A stretch of DNA of 22,786 bases from JAKFYM01 sp964612065 (GTDB lineage Bacteria > Bdellovibrionota > UBA1018 > CAIPTA01), in the NCBI GenBank assembly GCA_964612065.1, contig CAZTCD010000067.1, positions 1 to 22,786 on the forward strand, written 5' to 3'. This document shows, one piece after another, positions 14,555 to 21,847 of the stretch. Every line of letters begins with the position of its first letter. Positions within the stretch are counted from its first letter, which is position 1. A program made the position numbers and the translations under genes. The notes under the pieces were generated by a model. It did no database searches, had not been told where the DNA came from, and saw only the letters and a program-made list of their open reading frames with translations.

Positions 14555-14592
14555 GGTGATCCGGGAGCGCGCCAATAAACGAAGGATGAAGC

Positions 14593-15744
14593 GTGTTTAA
14601 GGAGTGCCGTAAATGCCTGGTTTTTCTGATGGCGCTGAGCCCGGCGGTTTCGTACGGCCTCGAAGTGGAGTGTGAAGCACCGGAGCAGGTGCGGGACCGA
14701 ATCAATGCCTGTTCTGAAAATACGGAGGCCACGAAAAGCGCGAATGAGTGCTACCGGAAAATTCTGCGCGCGTGGAGCCAGGCCCCCGCCGAGCTGAAGA
14801 GGGTGATGTCGATTTCAAAGGCAAGAAAATCGAGCCGTCAGCAAGCCGAGCTGGCCTTTTCCAAAACAGATTATGAGAAAACAATGCGGAAGCTGAGGGC
14901 GCTACTGGACGCCACGGAATACAATACGAAGCTCGTGGCTCTTTACCCCAGGGCCATGCTTCACGATCCTGATTTCCCCGAGCTGAACTGTTATTCGGAT
15001 CCGTTCCAGGAAGTGCAGGAGATTGTTTACCAGCTAGACGACAGGATCAAAGAAGGAGAGCAAACCCTCGCTGCGGCGGAATCCTTGTTTGGCGTCTCCG
15101 GAACGCGGGAGCGGTTAGTGGACACTGATTCCCTGAACCGAAAAGGCGGTGCGCGCACGACGTACCGAAAAACCGGAAGACAGGAAACTGAAAGCAGCGA
15201 TGTAACGGGCCTGCGGGAAGAGGCCGGGAAGTCGGCAAAAACAAGCGAGAGCCTGAAACAGCTCGACCGGAAAGCCCAGGGAGAGTTTCGCGAGTGGGAG
15301 AAGCCGAGATTCACGAAGCGAAGCGCCGTGAGTGAAACCATCGAGGTGTTTTCCCGTAGCGGGCCGGCTGAGCACGACTTTCAGGCCGAGGTTTCCCGGC
15401 TTCCGGGCTCCGGCCCGGGCGAAGGGGACTTTTCTGTCTCCAACAATTCCACGGCTCAAAGAGAAGCTCCGTCCGTGGGAGCTTTTTTATTTCGGGAAGG
15501 GGGAGCTGCTTCCCCGATGAAGCTCGAGCTTTCGGTGCCGGAGAGGTCTGGAGGCGAACCCAGGAGAGATCTGGCATCCGCCGGAGTACTGGAAGTTCCT
15601 GAGTCAGATGCCGTGGCTTCAACATTCAGCGAAATGCAGGCTTCAGATTCTCTATTCTCGAGAGTGAGCAACCGTTACCGGAAAACCGATCTTTTCCGAA
15701 GCTCCTCACGCTCCTCTCACAGCGCTTCGGTGATCGTCCACTAA
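14593..15744 (+). CDS. Exported protein of unknown function, low-complexity C-terminal half
   Basis: The product is 383 residues starting at GTG, chosen because AGGA sits six bases upstream and the product then begins with a signal peptide (CLVFLMALSPAVSYG). Residues 24-175 are helical with paired cysteines (ECEAPEQ, ACSEN, ECYRK, NCYSD). Residues 180-383 are Ser/Arg/Glu-rich and probably disordered. I recognise no family. Its upstream region holds a weak sigma-28-like match (TAGG-N15-GCCAATAA, 14552-14578). Oddly, a strong intrinsic-terminator sequence lies inside the frame at 15464-15491, around residue 290. The region beyond may be an extension produced only by read-through, or the hairpin may attenuate expression. 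Confidence 0.72.
   Translation: MFKECRKCLVFLMALSPAVSYGLEVECEAPEQVRDRINACSENTEATKSANECYRKILRAWSQAPAELKRVMSISKARKSSRQQAELAFSKTDYEKTMRKLRALLDATEYNTKLVALYPRAMLHDPDFPELNCYSDPFQEVQEIVYQLDDRIKEGEQTLAAAESLFGVSGTRERLVDTDSLNRKGGARTTYRKTGRQETESSDVTGLREEAGKSAKTSESLKQLDRKAQGEFREWEKPRFTKRSAVSETIEVFSRSGPAEHDFQAEVSRLPGSGPGEGDFSVSNNSTAQREAPSVGAFLFREGGAASPMKLELSVPERSGGEPRRDLASAGVLEVPESDAVASTFSEMQASDSLFSRVSNRYRKTDLFRSSSRSSHSASVIVH
15464..15491 (+). terminator. Intrinsic-terminator-like hairpin inside an open frame
   Basis: AAGCTCC (15464-15470) and GGAGCTT (15478-15484) form a perfect seven-base stem with a seven-base loop. TTTTATTT follows directly, so the message reads GGAGCTTTTTTATTT. It is in the coding direction and within the reading frame of the 14593-15744 gene. 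Confidence 0.55.
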
Positions 15745-15819
15745 GGCCTTGAAATGGCGGATCTTTTTCGATCGGAATTCCTCAAGGTTTTCGGGGAATT
15801 TGGCGAAAAATAGATAACT

Positions 15820-17184
15820 ATGTTTGGGCGTCTCCTTCGAAGCACCTTCCTTCTGGCCGTACTGCTGCCATCCTTTGCCGAGGCACAGGTAGGCGATGGC
15901 AAACCGGTTTCCGCCAATCCTTTTGTGCAGGTGAATATCAACGAGGAAAACGGCTGCCAGTGGGCGGGGAAGCGGGCTTCGGCTGAGCAGCTTTGCGGGG
16001 ACTGGAGCCACCCGCATTTTCCGGCCCTCCGGCATCCGAACGAAACCGGTGTGGCTGAGGCTCGCCTCCAGTGCATTCAGTTCTACCGGCTGGCTTTGCG
16101 CATTCAGAACGTATTCTGCTCCTACAGTACCGATGTGGAAAAATTTCAGGCGGAATCGAAAGTGCAGAAGCAGGTGGACACCGTGGGCCACCAGAATGTT
16201 TCCCAGAATATTGTGGCTGCCGACAATCGCACCGTGGCCGGAATCAATAAAAAATATATGGAAAAGATCGCGAAGCTCGGCCAGGAATTTCACGATACCT
16301 ATCCGGCTTACGTCAGGGCAATCGACGCCGTGAATGCACAGGCCAGCCGCGATACCTTGCGAGAGGCAAGCTGCCATATGAGCTTTCGTCCCTCGAATCT
16401 GGATCTCCGCTCCCCTATTCCCGGCTTCGTGAGAGAGAGCCTCGCGGTGCACTCGCGGGGCACGGCCTACAGCACTTATAATCTCGTGATAGATTACATT
16501 CGCTATAACTACCGCCGGCTGAGGGAGGTAAAGGCCCTGGCCGAGGAAAATGCGCAGCGAGCGGAGATGAACGAGCTCGGGATCCCTACCCAGTTCGAGC
16601 GGGCGATGAACCAAGGATCGTCGAGGGAATCGCTGGGCCCGCGCGCGCTCACTCCGGTAGACGGCGCGATGTACGCGGCTTTTCAGGATATGCTCACGCG
16701 CGGAATCAAATCGAAGTTTCCCATGCTGAACAATGCCTGGGGCTCGGTGATCGGTGGGGGAGTAATTATTGTATTGAAGATCCAGCAGAACCAGCAGATT
16801 CCGGTTCCTGAAGTGGCCGCCAGCTTTGTGGGCATGTGGAATCCGTTCGCTGGTATGGCTGCCAATATTCTGGTGGGAGCCTACCGAACCTCGCAGCAGA
16901 ACCAGAAGGTTTACCGGGATTTCTGCAAAGGAGAGCTGAAGAAGAATCCGAAAGTAACCGCTCCCGAGCTGGTGGATCTCTGGGGGAAGGCGCAATACGG
17001 AGCGCCTTCAAAGCAGAAAGTTTGCGAGGAATCGGCAAAGATGGCAGCGGCCTGCTTCGTGAAGAGAGCCAGCCTGCCTGCTTATTCAGGTGATAACTGC
17101 GCCATTCCGGCCCAGGAACAAAAAGAGGACAGGGAACGTCGCCAGCGCATTCAGGCGCTTCAGAAAAAACTCAACGTGCGCTGA
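15820..17184 (+). CDS. Exported protein of unknown function with one hydrophobic segment
   Basis: The product is 454 residues. A signal peptide (STFLLAVLLPSFAEAQ) precedes a long, mainly helical mature protein with about ten cysteines (GCQWAG, LCGDW, RLQCIQF, FCSYS, SCHMSF, FCKGEL, VCEESAK, ACFVKR, NCAIPA). A short hydrophobic stretch lies at residues 305-320 (AWGSVIGGGVIIVLKI), followed by more hydrophobic sequence to about 365, perhaps a membrane-inserting hairpin. The C-terminus is a charged helix (QKEDRERRQRIQALQKKL). No family is recognised. Only a weak ribosome site precedes the ATG. Its last 14 bases overlap the convergent LD-carboxypeptidase gene. Confidence 0.78.
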   Translation: MFGRLLRSTFLLAVLLPSFAEAQVGDGKPVSANPFVQVNINEENGCQWAGKRASAEQLCGDWSHPHFPALRHPNETGVAEARLQCIQFYRLALRIQNVFCSYSTDVEKFQAESKVQKQVDTVGHQNVSQNIVAADNRTVAGINKKYMEKIAKLGQEFHDTYPAYVRAIDAVNAQASRDTLREASCHMSFRPSNLDLRSPIPGFVRESLAVHSRGTAYSTYNLVIDYIRYNYRRLREVKALAEENAQRAEMNELGIPTQFERAMNQGSSRESLGPRALTPVDGAMYAAFQDMLTRGIKSKFPMLNNAWGSVIGGGVIIVLKIQQNQQIPVPEVAASFVGMWNPFAGMAANILVGAYRTSQQNQKVYRDFCKGELKKNPKVTAPELVDLWGKAQYGAPSKQKVCEESAKMAAACFVKRASLPAYSGDNCAIPAQEQKEDRERRQRIQALQKKLNVR

Positions 17185-18130
17185 TCGGCTGCTCGAGCAG
17201 CAGCAATTTTCCTTGTTTTGTAATAACGGCTTTCACTCCCAGGGGCAGAGGATCATTTTTCTTTCCGTGGCCCACCGGAAGGTTCGTGAGCACGGGAATT
17301 CCCAGTGGCTCAAAGCGTTCGCGGAAGATTTCTTTCCAATAGGTTTTCTCCACTTTCTCTTTGTAGATCACGTCGGCTTCGAAATCCCCAAGCAGCACTC
17401 CGCGCAGCCCGCTTAGCATTCCTGCATTATGAAGCTGGGTGAGCATGCGGTCTACGCGATAGGGCTGTTCCGCGCAATCCTCGAGAAAGAGCAGGGCGCC
17501 TTTCAGATCCGGCTGCCAGGGAGTGCCGATCATGTTCACGAGAAGAGTGAGGTTTCCGCCGAGGATCACGCCTTCGTGATCGCGTTTCGGTGCAAGCAGT
17601 TTTTTTGCATTCCAGGCGGCCGTATAGCTCGAACGTCCGAGTTTTAATTTTCCGGCAAGAGTTTCGCGCAGGATTTTATCCACGCGGGGAGCGAGCTTCA
17701 CGAAACCCGGGGTGCCGGGCATTGGTGCGTGAAGAGTGGGCAGGCCGATTTTTTTATGAAGATAAAGATGCAGGCCCGTCACGTCGGAAAAGCCGATCAG
17801 CAATTTGGGGTCTTTCTTCAGGGCTTCTGCTGTTTTCCATTTGTCGAGAAGGGGAAGGAGGCGGGTGCTTCCGTAGCCGCCTCGGGCGCACCAGATGGTG
17901 CCGATGAGGGGATCGCGCGCGAAGTTATTCAAGGCTCCGGCGCGCACCAAATCATCGCCGGCAAAAGTGCGGAATTGGCTGCGCACCTGGTCAGCCACGC
18001 AAACCGGAACTCCCCAGCGAGCGAAGCGCGGCAGGCCTTTTTCCAGGTTAGAAACATTTACCACGCTCGATGCTGCGGCGATTCCCACCATGCGTTCCAA
18101 GCGGCTTCCGCGTATTTTTGTGCGTTGCAT
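17171..18130 (-). CDS. ldcA: LD-carboxypeptidase, peptidase family S66 (LdcA/MccF type)
   Basis: The product is 319 residues, normal for the family. It cleaves the L-Lys/mDAP-D-Ala bond of murein tetrapeptides during peptidoglycan recycling; MccF relatives instead inactivate microcin C-like compounds. The triad can be placed: nucleophile Ser115 in LIGFSDVTGLH, Glu217 in LLFLEDCAEQPYRVDRML and His288 in LPVGHGKKNDPLPLG. The ARGGYGSTRLL motif at 82-92 precedes them. There is no signal peptide, so it acts in the cytoplasm. ATG at 18130 has GAGG five bases upstream. In a Bdellovibrio-like organism it could also process prey-derived muropeptides, but nothing in the sequence decides this. Confidence 0.93.
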   Translation of the reverse strand: MQRTKIRGSRLERMVGIAAASSVVNVSNLEKGLPRFARWGVPVCVADQVRSQFRTFAGDDLVRAGALNNFARDPLIGTIWCARGGYGSTRLLPLLDKWKTAEALKKDPKLLIGFSDVTGLHLYLHKKIGLPTLHAPMPGTPGFVKLAPRVDKILRETLAGKLKLGRSSYTAAWNAKKLLAPKRDHEGVILGGNLTLLVNMIGTPWQPDLKGALLFLEDCAEQPYRVDRMLTQLHNAGMLSGLRGVLLGDFEADVIYKEKVEKTYWKEIFRERFEPLGIPVLTNLPVGHGKKNDPLPLGVKAVITKQGKLLLLEQPISAR

Positions 18131-18160
18131 AATATCCTCGAGGATAGGGCAGCTTTTAGG

Positions 18161-18186
18161 TTACACCACCAAAAAAAATAGTGTAA
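18161..18186. repeat. Inverted repeat in the divergent ldcA/E1 promoter region
   Basis: TTACAC (18161-18166) and GTGTAA (18181-18186) flank a 14-base spacer containing an A8 run. It lies between the divergent ldcA and 2-oxoacid dehydrogenase genes and may be an operator. The arms are short. Confidence 0.35.
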
Positions 18187-18418
18187 TCAAGTAGGACTGA
18201 AGAAATTCGGCCCGGCAAACAAGATGACCAGGACCATCAATAGAGCAAACAATCGAGCGAATGGGAGCGCCCAAAAGGGAGCGGTTCGCGGAAATCTGGG
18301 TAGAATAGATAGGGCTATGCCCAAGAAAGTGAAACCTGGAAATAAAGCAAAGGCTCGAGGCGCAAAAGCGCTCAAGGTGGCCTCCCGGCCCAGCAGGCCT
18401 ACATCAAAGGGGAAAAGC

Positions 18419-19483
18419 ATGCCTTCTGATTCCAAAGGCGGAAAACTCAGCAACCAGAAGCTAAAAGAGATCCACACTCTGATGGTGGAGGCGCGGATCC
18501 TCGAAGAACGCCTGATCCGGATGAACAAAGCCGGCGAGGGTTACTTCTGGATTGGCGGCCCGGGGGAAGAAGCCTTTGCCGTGCCGCTCGGCCTTCTGAT
18601 GCGCAAAGGCCAGGGCCCCGATTTCGACTACCTCCACTCGCATTACCGCGGCTCGCCTACCATTCTCGCCATGGGTGGGCAGAGCATCGATTCCATCCGC
18701 CAGATGCGGGCTGTGGACACCGATCCTTATTCCGGCGGGCGCAATTTCGTGAACCACTACGCCATCAAGAAGTGGAACGTGGTTCCCGTATTCTCGGTGA
18801 TCGAGGCGCAATACCTGCAGAGCATAGGCACCGCGCACGTGCAGCGGGAAAAAGGCTGCAAGGGAATCACGATCGTAACCGGAGGTGATGCCGGCACGGC
18901 GGAGGGCGATTTCGCTTCGGCCCTGGTGTGGGCTTCGCGCCCCGCGGGCACCTTGCCGCTTCTGATGATCGTGACCAACAATAAATACGGCATCTCCACG
19001 CCTTGGGAAGGCCAGCACGGGGAGAAAAACGTGGCCGATCGCGGAAAGGCTTTCGGCATCCGCACGAATGTGATCAACGGCAACGATGTTTGGGAAAGCT
19101 GGGCCGCGCTTGAAGAGGCGATGGAATATGTTCGCACCGAACGCAAGCCCTTCCTGCTCGAAGCCCGCGTGAGCCGCCTCTATGGCCACTCCTCGGCCTC
19201 CGGCGCTCCTCGCTGGAACGAAGAGGATTGCGTGGACGTGTTTGAGGAGAAGCTCCTCAAGCAGAAGGTGATGACCAAGGAAGAAATGAAGGCCGTGCAC
19301 GAGAAGATGACGGCCAAGATCACCGAGGCTTATAAACAGGTGCAGCAGGAGCCTTTCCCGGATCCTCTTAGCATCTATGATCATGTATGGGCGGATGAAA
19401 ACGGCGACAAAGGCCGCGATCATTTCGCCGCTGAGCTGGGCGTGGATTTTTCCCTCAACCCGCCTCCTCCGGCCCACCACTAA
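18419..19483 (+). CDS. 2-oxoacid dehydrogenase E1 component, alpha subunit
   Basis: The product is about 354 residues from the chosen start. It is the thiamine-diphosphate-binding half of the alpha2beta2 E1 that decarboxylates pyruvate or branched-chain 2-oxoacids and passes the acyl group to E2 lipoyl domains. The thiamine-binding motif reads GDAGTAEGDFASALVWAS...VTNNKYGIST (156-194), with Ala where GDG is usual. The RYGHHSTSD loop appears as RLYGHSSASGAPRWNEED. The ATG at 18419 follows AAAGGGG by six to seven bases. An upstream in-frame ATG at 18317 would add 34 very basic residues (KPGNKAKARGAKALK) and lies ten bases after a -10-like TAGAAT (18301-18306), so a longer form is possible. The beta-subunit gene follows 23 bases later. 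Whether the substrate is pyruvate or branched-chain is not decided. Confidence 0.9.
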   Translation: MPSDSKGGKLSNQKLKEIHTLMVEARILEERLIRMNKAGEGYFWIGGPGEEAFAVPLGLLMRKGQGPDFDYLHSHYRGSPTILAMGGQSIDSIRQMRAVDTDPYSGGRNFVNHYAIKKWNVVPVFSVIEAQYLQSIGTAHVQREKGCKGITIVTGGDAGTAEGDFASALVWASRPAGTLPLLMIVTNNKYGISTPWEGQHGEKNVADRGKAFGIRTNVINGNDVWESWAALEEAMEYVRTERKPFLLEARVSRLYGHSSASGAPRWNEEDCVDVFEEKLLKQKVMTKEEMKAVHEKMTAKITEAYKQVQQEPFPDPLSIYDHVWADENGDKGRDHFAAELGVDFSLNPPPPAHH

Positions 19484-19506
19484 TTTAGAAGTTTAGGAGA
19501 TCTGCG

Positions 19507-20571
19507 ATGGCATCAATGGCACAAGCAATCCGGATGGCCCTCCGCTACGGCGAAGAGCATATGGAAGTGAGCGATATTTTCGGCGAAGACGTGGGCCCGC
19601 CTCTCGGTGGCGCCTTCACCGTGACCCAGGGTTTGACCAAGGCCTGGAACTCCCCTCTCGACGAACGCGGCATCGTGGGCATGGCCACCGGGATCGGATT
19701 GGCTGGCAAGCGCTGCGTGGCCGAAGTGCAGTTCTGCGACTATATCTTCAATACCATCGATCTTCTCAAGCTCGCCGGCAACGCCTGCTGGAGCTCGAAG
19801 GGCGAATTCAACGTGCCGATCGTGGTGATGACTCCGGTGGGCTCCGGCATCCACGGCTCCATCTACCATTCCCACTCTTTCGATGCCTGGGCTTCTCGCA
19901 TTCCCGGCTGGAAAGTGGTGATGCCTTCCACTCCTCTCGATGCTTACGGCCTCATGCTTTCAGCCATCGAGGATCCGAACCCCGTGCTCTACTGCATCCC
20001 GAAAGCGCTGATGCGCGCCCGGGGCGAGGAGCGCATTCCCGGCGAGCCCGATAGCGATAAGGAGCTCAAGGCGATGATCGATCAGCCGGTGGATCCGAAA
20101 GCTCTCAAAGAGTGGAAGTCGCGCTGGCCGAAACTGGAGAAGTTCATGGTGCCGATCGGCAAGGCCAATCACCTGATGGAGGGCTCAACCGCCACCGTGG
20201 TGAGCTATGGCCGGCAGATGCCGATCGTGCTGGATATCGCCAAGCGCCTCGCCGCTGAGCAGGGCATTCAGTACGATGTATTCGATCTTCGCACGATCTA
20301 TCCCTACGATTGGGCCGCGATCAAAGCTTCGGTGGAAAAAACCGGGCGCGTGCTTTTCGTGAACGAGGATACCGAGATCTCGAACTTCGGCGAACACTTG
20401 CTCCGCCGTACCTGCGATGAGTTGTTTTACTCGCTCAAAGTGCGCCCGCGCCTTCTCGCCGGCAAGCAGCTCCCGGGCATCGGCATCTGCCCCACGCTCG
20501 AGGATGTGAGCGTGCCTCAGGCTATCCACATCGAAAAAGAAATGATCGAGCTGGCGCAAGAGCAGGCCTAA
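19507..20571 (+). CDS. 2-oxoacid dehydrogenase E1 component, beta subunit
   Basis: The product is 354 residues, slightly longer than usual for the family. It pairs with the alpha subunit encoded just upstream and supplies the catalytic Glu that activates thiamine diphosphate. Recognisable segments are FGEDVGPPLGGAFTVTQGL (25-43), the Glu53 motif ERGIVGMATGIGLAG, EVQFCDYIFNTIDLL, PVGSGIHGSIYHSHS, and the C-terminal transketolase fold VVSYGRQMPIVLDIAKRL then VFDLRTIYPYDW. A charged insertion (about 170-215) between the two domains accounts for the extra length. AGGAG lies eight to nine bases before the ATG. The stop TAA is immediately followed by the ATG of the RibD-like gene, implying coupled translation. 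No E2 or E3 gene follows in the window. Confidence 0.93.
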   Translation: MASMAQAIRMALRYGEEHMEVSDIFGEDVGPPLGGAFTVTQGLTKAWNSPLDERGIVGMATGIGLAGKRCVAEVQFCDYIFNTIDLLKLAGNACWSSKGEFNVPIVVMTPVGSGIHGSIYHSHSFDAWASRIPGWKVVMPSTPLDAYGLMLSAIEDPNPVLYCIPKALMRARGEERIPGEPDSDKELKAMIDQPVDPKALKEWKSRWPKLEKFMVPIGKANHLMEGSTATVVSYGRQMPIVLDIAKRLAAEQGIQYDVFDLRTIYPYDWAAIKASVEKTGRVLFVNEDTEISNFGEHLLRRTCDELFYSLKVRPRLLAGKQLPGIGICPTLEDVSVPQAIHIEKEMIELAQEQA

Positions 20572-21564
20572 ATGCCTTTTCTCGACGGTGATCGCAGCCT
20601 CCTCTCCCAGGCCTATAAGCTGGCCGAGGAGGCTATGCGCCCACCTTCGCGTATCGGCTTAAAGCCGGAACCGGCCTGGGCTGCCTTGCTGGCCACAGGG
20701 GATAAGGTTGTGGCTTCGGCAGCCTTCTCCCCCGGCGATTCCCAGGATGCCGTGAAGAAGCTGCTGGCACAGGTGGAGTTGCCTCTTTCCGCTGGCAGCA
20801 CGCTTTATCTTACCCTCGAGCCGAAAGCGGGCTTTGATCGTTTGCCTCCGGTAACGGAAAGTGTTCGTCGCCTCGGCGTGGGGCGAGTGGTGATCGGAGC
20901 GCTGGATCCGGCCCAGCGCTATCAGGGCGAAGGAAGCCGCACTTTGGAACAAAGCGGAATCGAAGTGGTGCTCGCCGACGGCGAAGAGGCACGGTGCTGC
21001 CAGTACCTCATCGAGGATTATTCCAAATGGCTTTCCCGGGGCCTGGCCGTACTTAGGGCCCAGGTGGAACTTGCCGCCGAGTCCGATGGTTCGTTTGATC
21101 TCAAGTTCCATCCCGAGAAAAACGGCCTCCGGGCTGATGCCTTGATCTGCCGAGCAGGGGAGAAGTGTGAGTCTGGTTCGGCCTGGCGCATAATCTTGGA
21201 TCCGAAGGGCACCGAGCGCGGGGGAGAGAATACCCTGCTGTACCAGGTGGAACCGCGGGGTGATGCGCGTTCCCTGCCCATGAGAGATGGCGCACCCGAC
21301 CTTGGTGCGTTGCTGCGAGATCTGGGGGCCCTGGGATTTCTGTCGGCCCAGTTGTCTCCCGACCCTGAGCTTTTTCGCCTGGCCTTGCGCTCAGGATTGC
21401 TGGATTCCGTAATGGCCCGATTCTCCCAGCAAGACGAAGGCTTGCGGGCTTTGTCGCACCTGGGCCGGGTGCACTTGCGGGAGGGGGGCGACCCTCTCGA
21501 TCTGAAGCTCAATGGTGCTCGGCTGGTGGGTGAGCTTCTTGAGGCCAGGGTGGAGCTTTGTTGA
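20572..21564 (+). CDS. RibD-like protein lacking deaminase catalytic residues (putative pseudoenzyme)
   Basis: The product is 330 residues. Read against the RibD layout (deaminase then reductase, both in riboflavin synthesis), the landmarks align but key residues are missing. PNPxVGAV becomes KPEPAWAAL (31-39). The zinc-binding GxxHAE becomes GDSQDAV (55-61). TLEPCxHxGRTPPC becomes TLEPKAGFDRLPPV (81-94), losing both zinc cysteines. RVVIGALDP, GEGSRTLEQSGIEVV and EARCCQYL follow as in RibD. The second half keeps ADALICRAGE, WRIILDP and LRDLGALGF, but not a recognisable NADPH-binding GxGT. So it keeps the fold but probably neither activity. It starts directly at the stop of the E1 beta gene, without its own strong ribosome site. 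A structural, regulatory or flavin-binding role is inference. Confidence 0.72.
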   Translation: MPFLDGDRSLLSQAYKLAEEAMRPPSRIGLKPEPAWAALLATGDKVVASAAFSPGDSQDAVKKLLAQVELPLSAGSTLYLTLEPKAGFDRLPPVTESVRRLGVGRVVIGALDPAQRYQGEGSRTLEQSGIEVVLADGEEARCCQYLIEDYSKWLSRGLAVLRAQVELAAESDGSFDLKFHPEKNGLRADALICRAGEKCESGSAWRIILDPKGTERGGENTLLYQVEPRGDARSLPMRDGAPDLGALLRDLGALGFLSAQLSPDPELFRLALRSGLLDSVMARFSQQDEGLRALSHLGRVHLREGGDPLDLKLNGARLVGELLEARVELC

Positions 21565-21585
21565 AGGCTGTTTTTCCCGGCGATC

Positions 21586-21615
21586 TTGAAATTTGCGGGC
21601 GCGCCCGAATGTGAT
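21586..21615 (+). promoter_or_regulatory. Predicted promoter of the zinc-ribbon gene with palindromic spacer
   Basis: TTGAAA (21586-21591) and TGTGAT (21610-21615) are separated by 18 bases. The spacer contains the perfect 12-base palindrome CGGGCGCGCCCG (21596-21607), well placed for a repressor or DNA-distorting activator. The expected start at about 21622 leaves a leader of about five bases. Confidence 0.45.
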
Positions 21616-21626
21616 AGGGTTTTTCC

Positions 21627-21821
21627 ATGCTCGATTTGCCCAAGCATCCTTTAGAACGCGACGTTGCCTGCCCGATTTGCCATACGGCCTTCAAGACCAT
21701 CCCTCTCCGCCGCGGAGCCTCGCCGGATGAGCCCCATAATCTGGTGGAGCAGCACGCCTGCCCAAACGGTCATGTGTATGTGACGGAAGTGGGCAAAAAC
21801 GAGATGCTCGCCACCTGGTAG
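21627..21821 (+). CDS. Small zinc-ribbon protein, unknown function
   Basis: The product is 64 residues with two metal knuckles: CPICH (Cys15, Cys18) and CPNGH (Cys45, His49). They are separated by 26 residues, enough for one treble-clef or ribbon fold binding a single zinc. No signal peptide or membrane segment is present, so it is probably cytoplasmic. Such tiny ribbons often act in RNA, ribosome or transcription-complex binding, but no partner is indicated. Only a weak AGGG lies before the ATG, and it falls between the predicted -10 and start site, so translation may be near-leaderless. A six-base stem (CGCCAC/GTGGCG, 21809-21826) spans its stop codon, and the convergent SDR gene ends 26 bases beyond. 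Confidence 0.72.
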   Translation: MLDLPKHPLERDVACPICHTAFKTIPLRRGASPDEPHNLVEQHACPNGHVYVTEVGKNEMLATW

Positions 21822-21847
21822 TGGCGCTTGCCTCTGCATTCTTCCCT

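Noticed and set aside
15706..16995. 429-codon minus-strand open frame
   Set aside because: Antisense to the exported protein at 15820, which has a signal peptide; the shadow has no domain features.
18161..18186. Bdellovibrio-type LexA box (TTAC-N3-GTAA)
   Set aside because: The TTACAC/GTGTAA arms are 14 bases apart rather than the required short spacing.
18461..19480. 339-codon minus-strand open frame
   Set aside because: Antisense to E1 alpha; composition is typical of a shadow frame.
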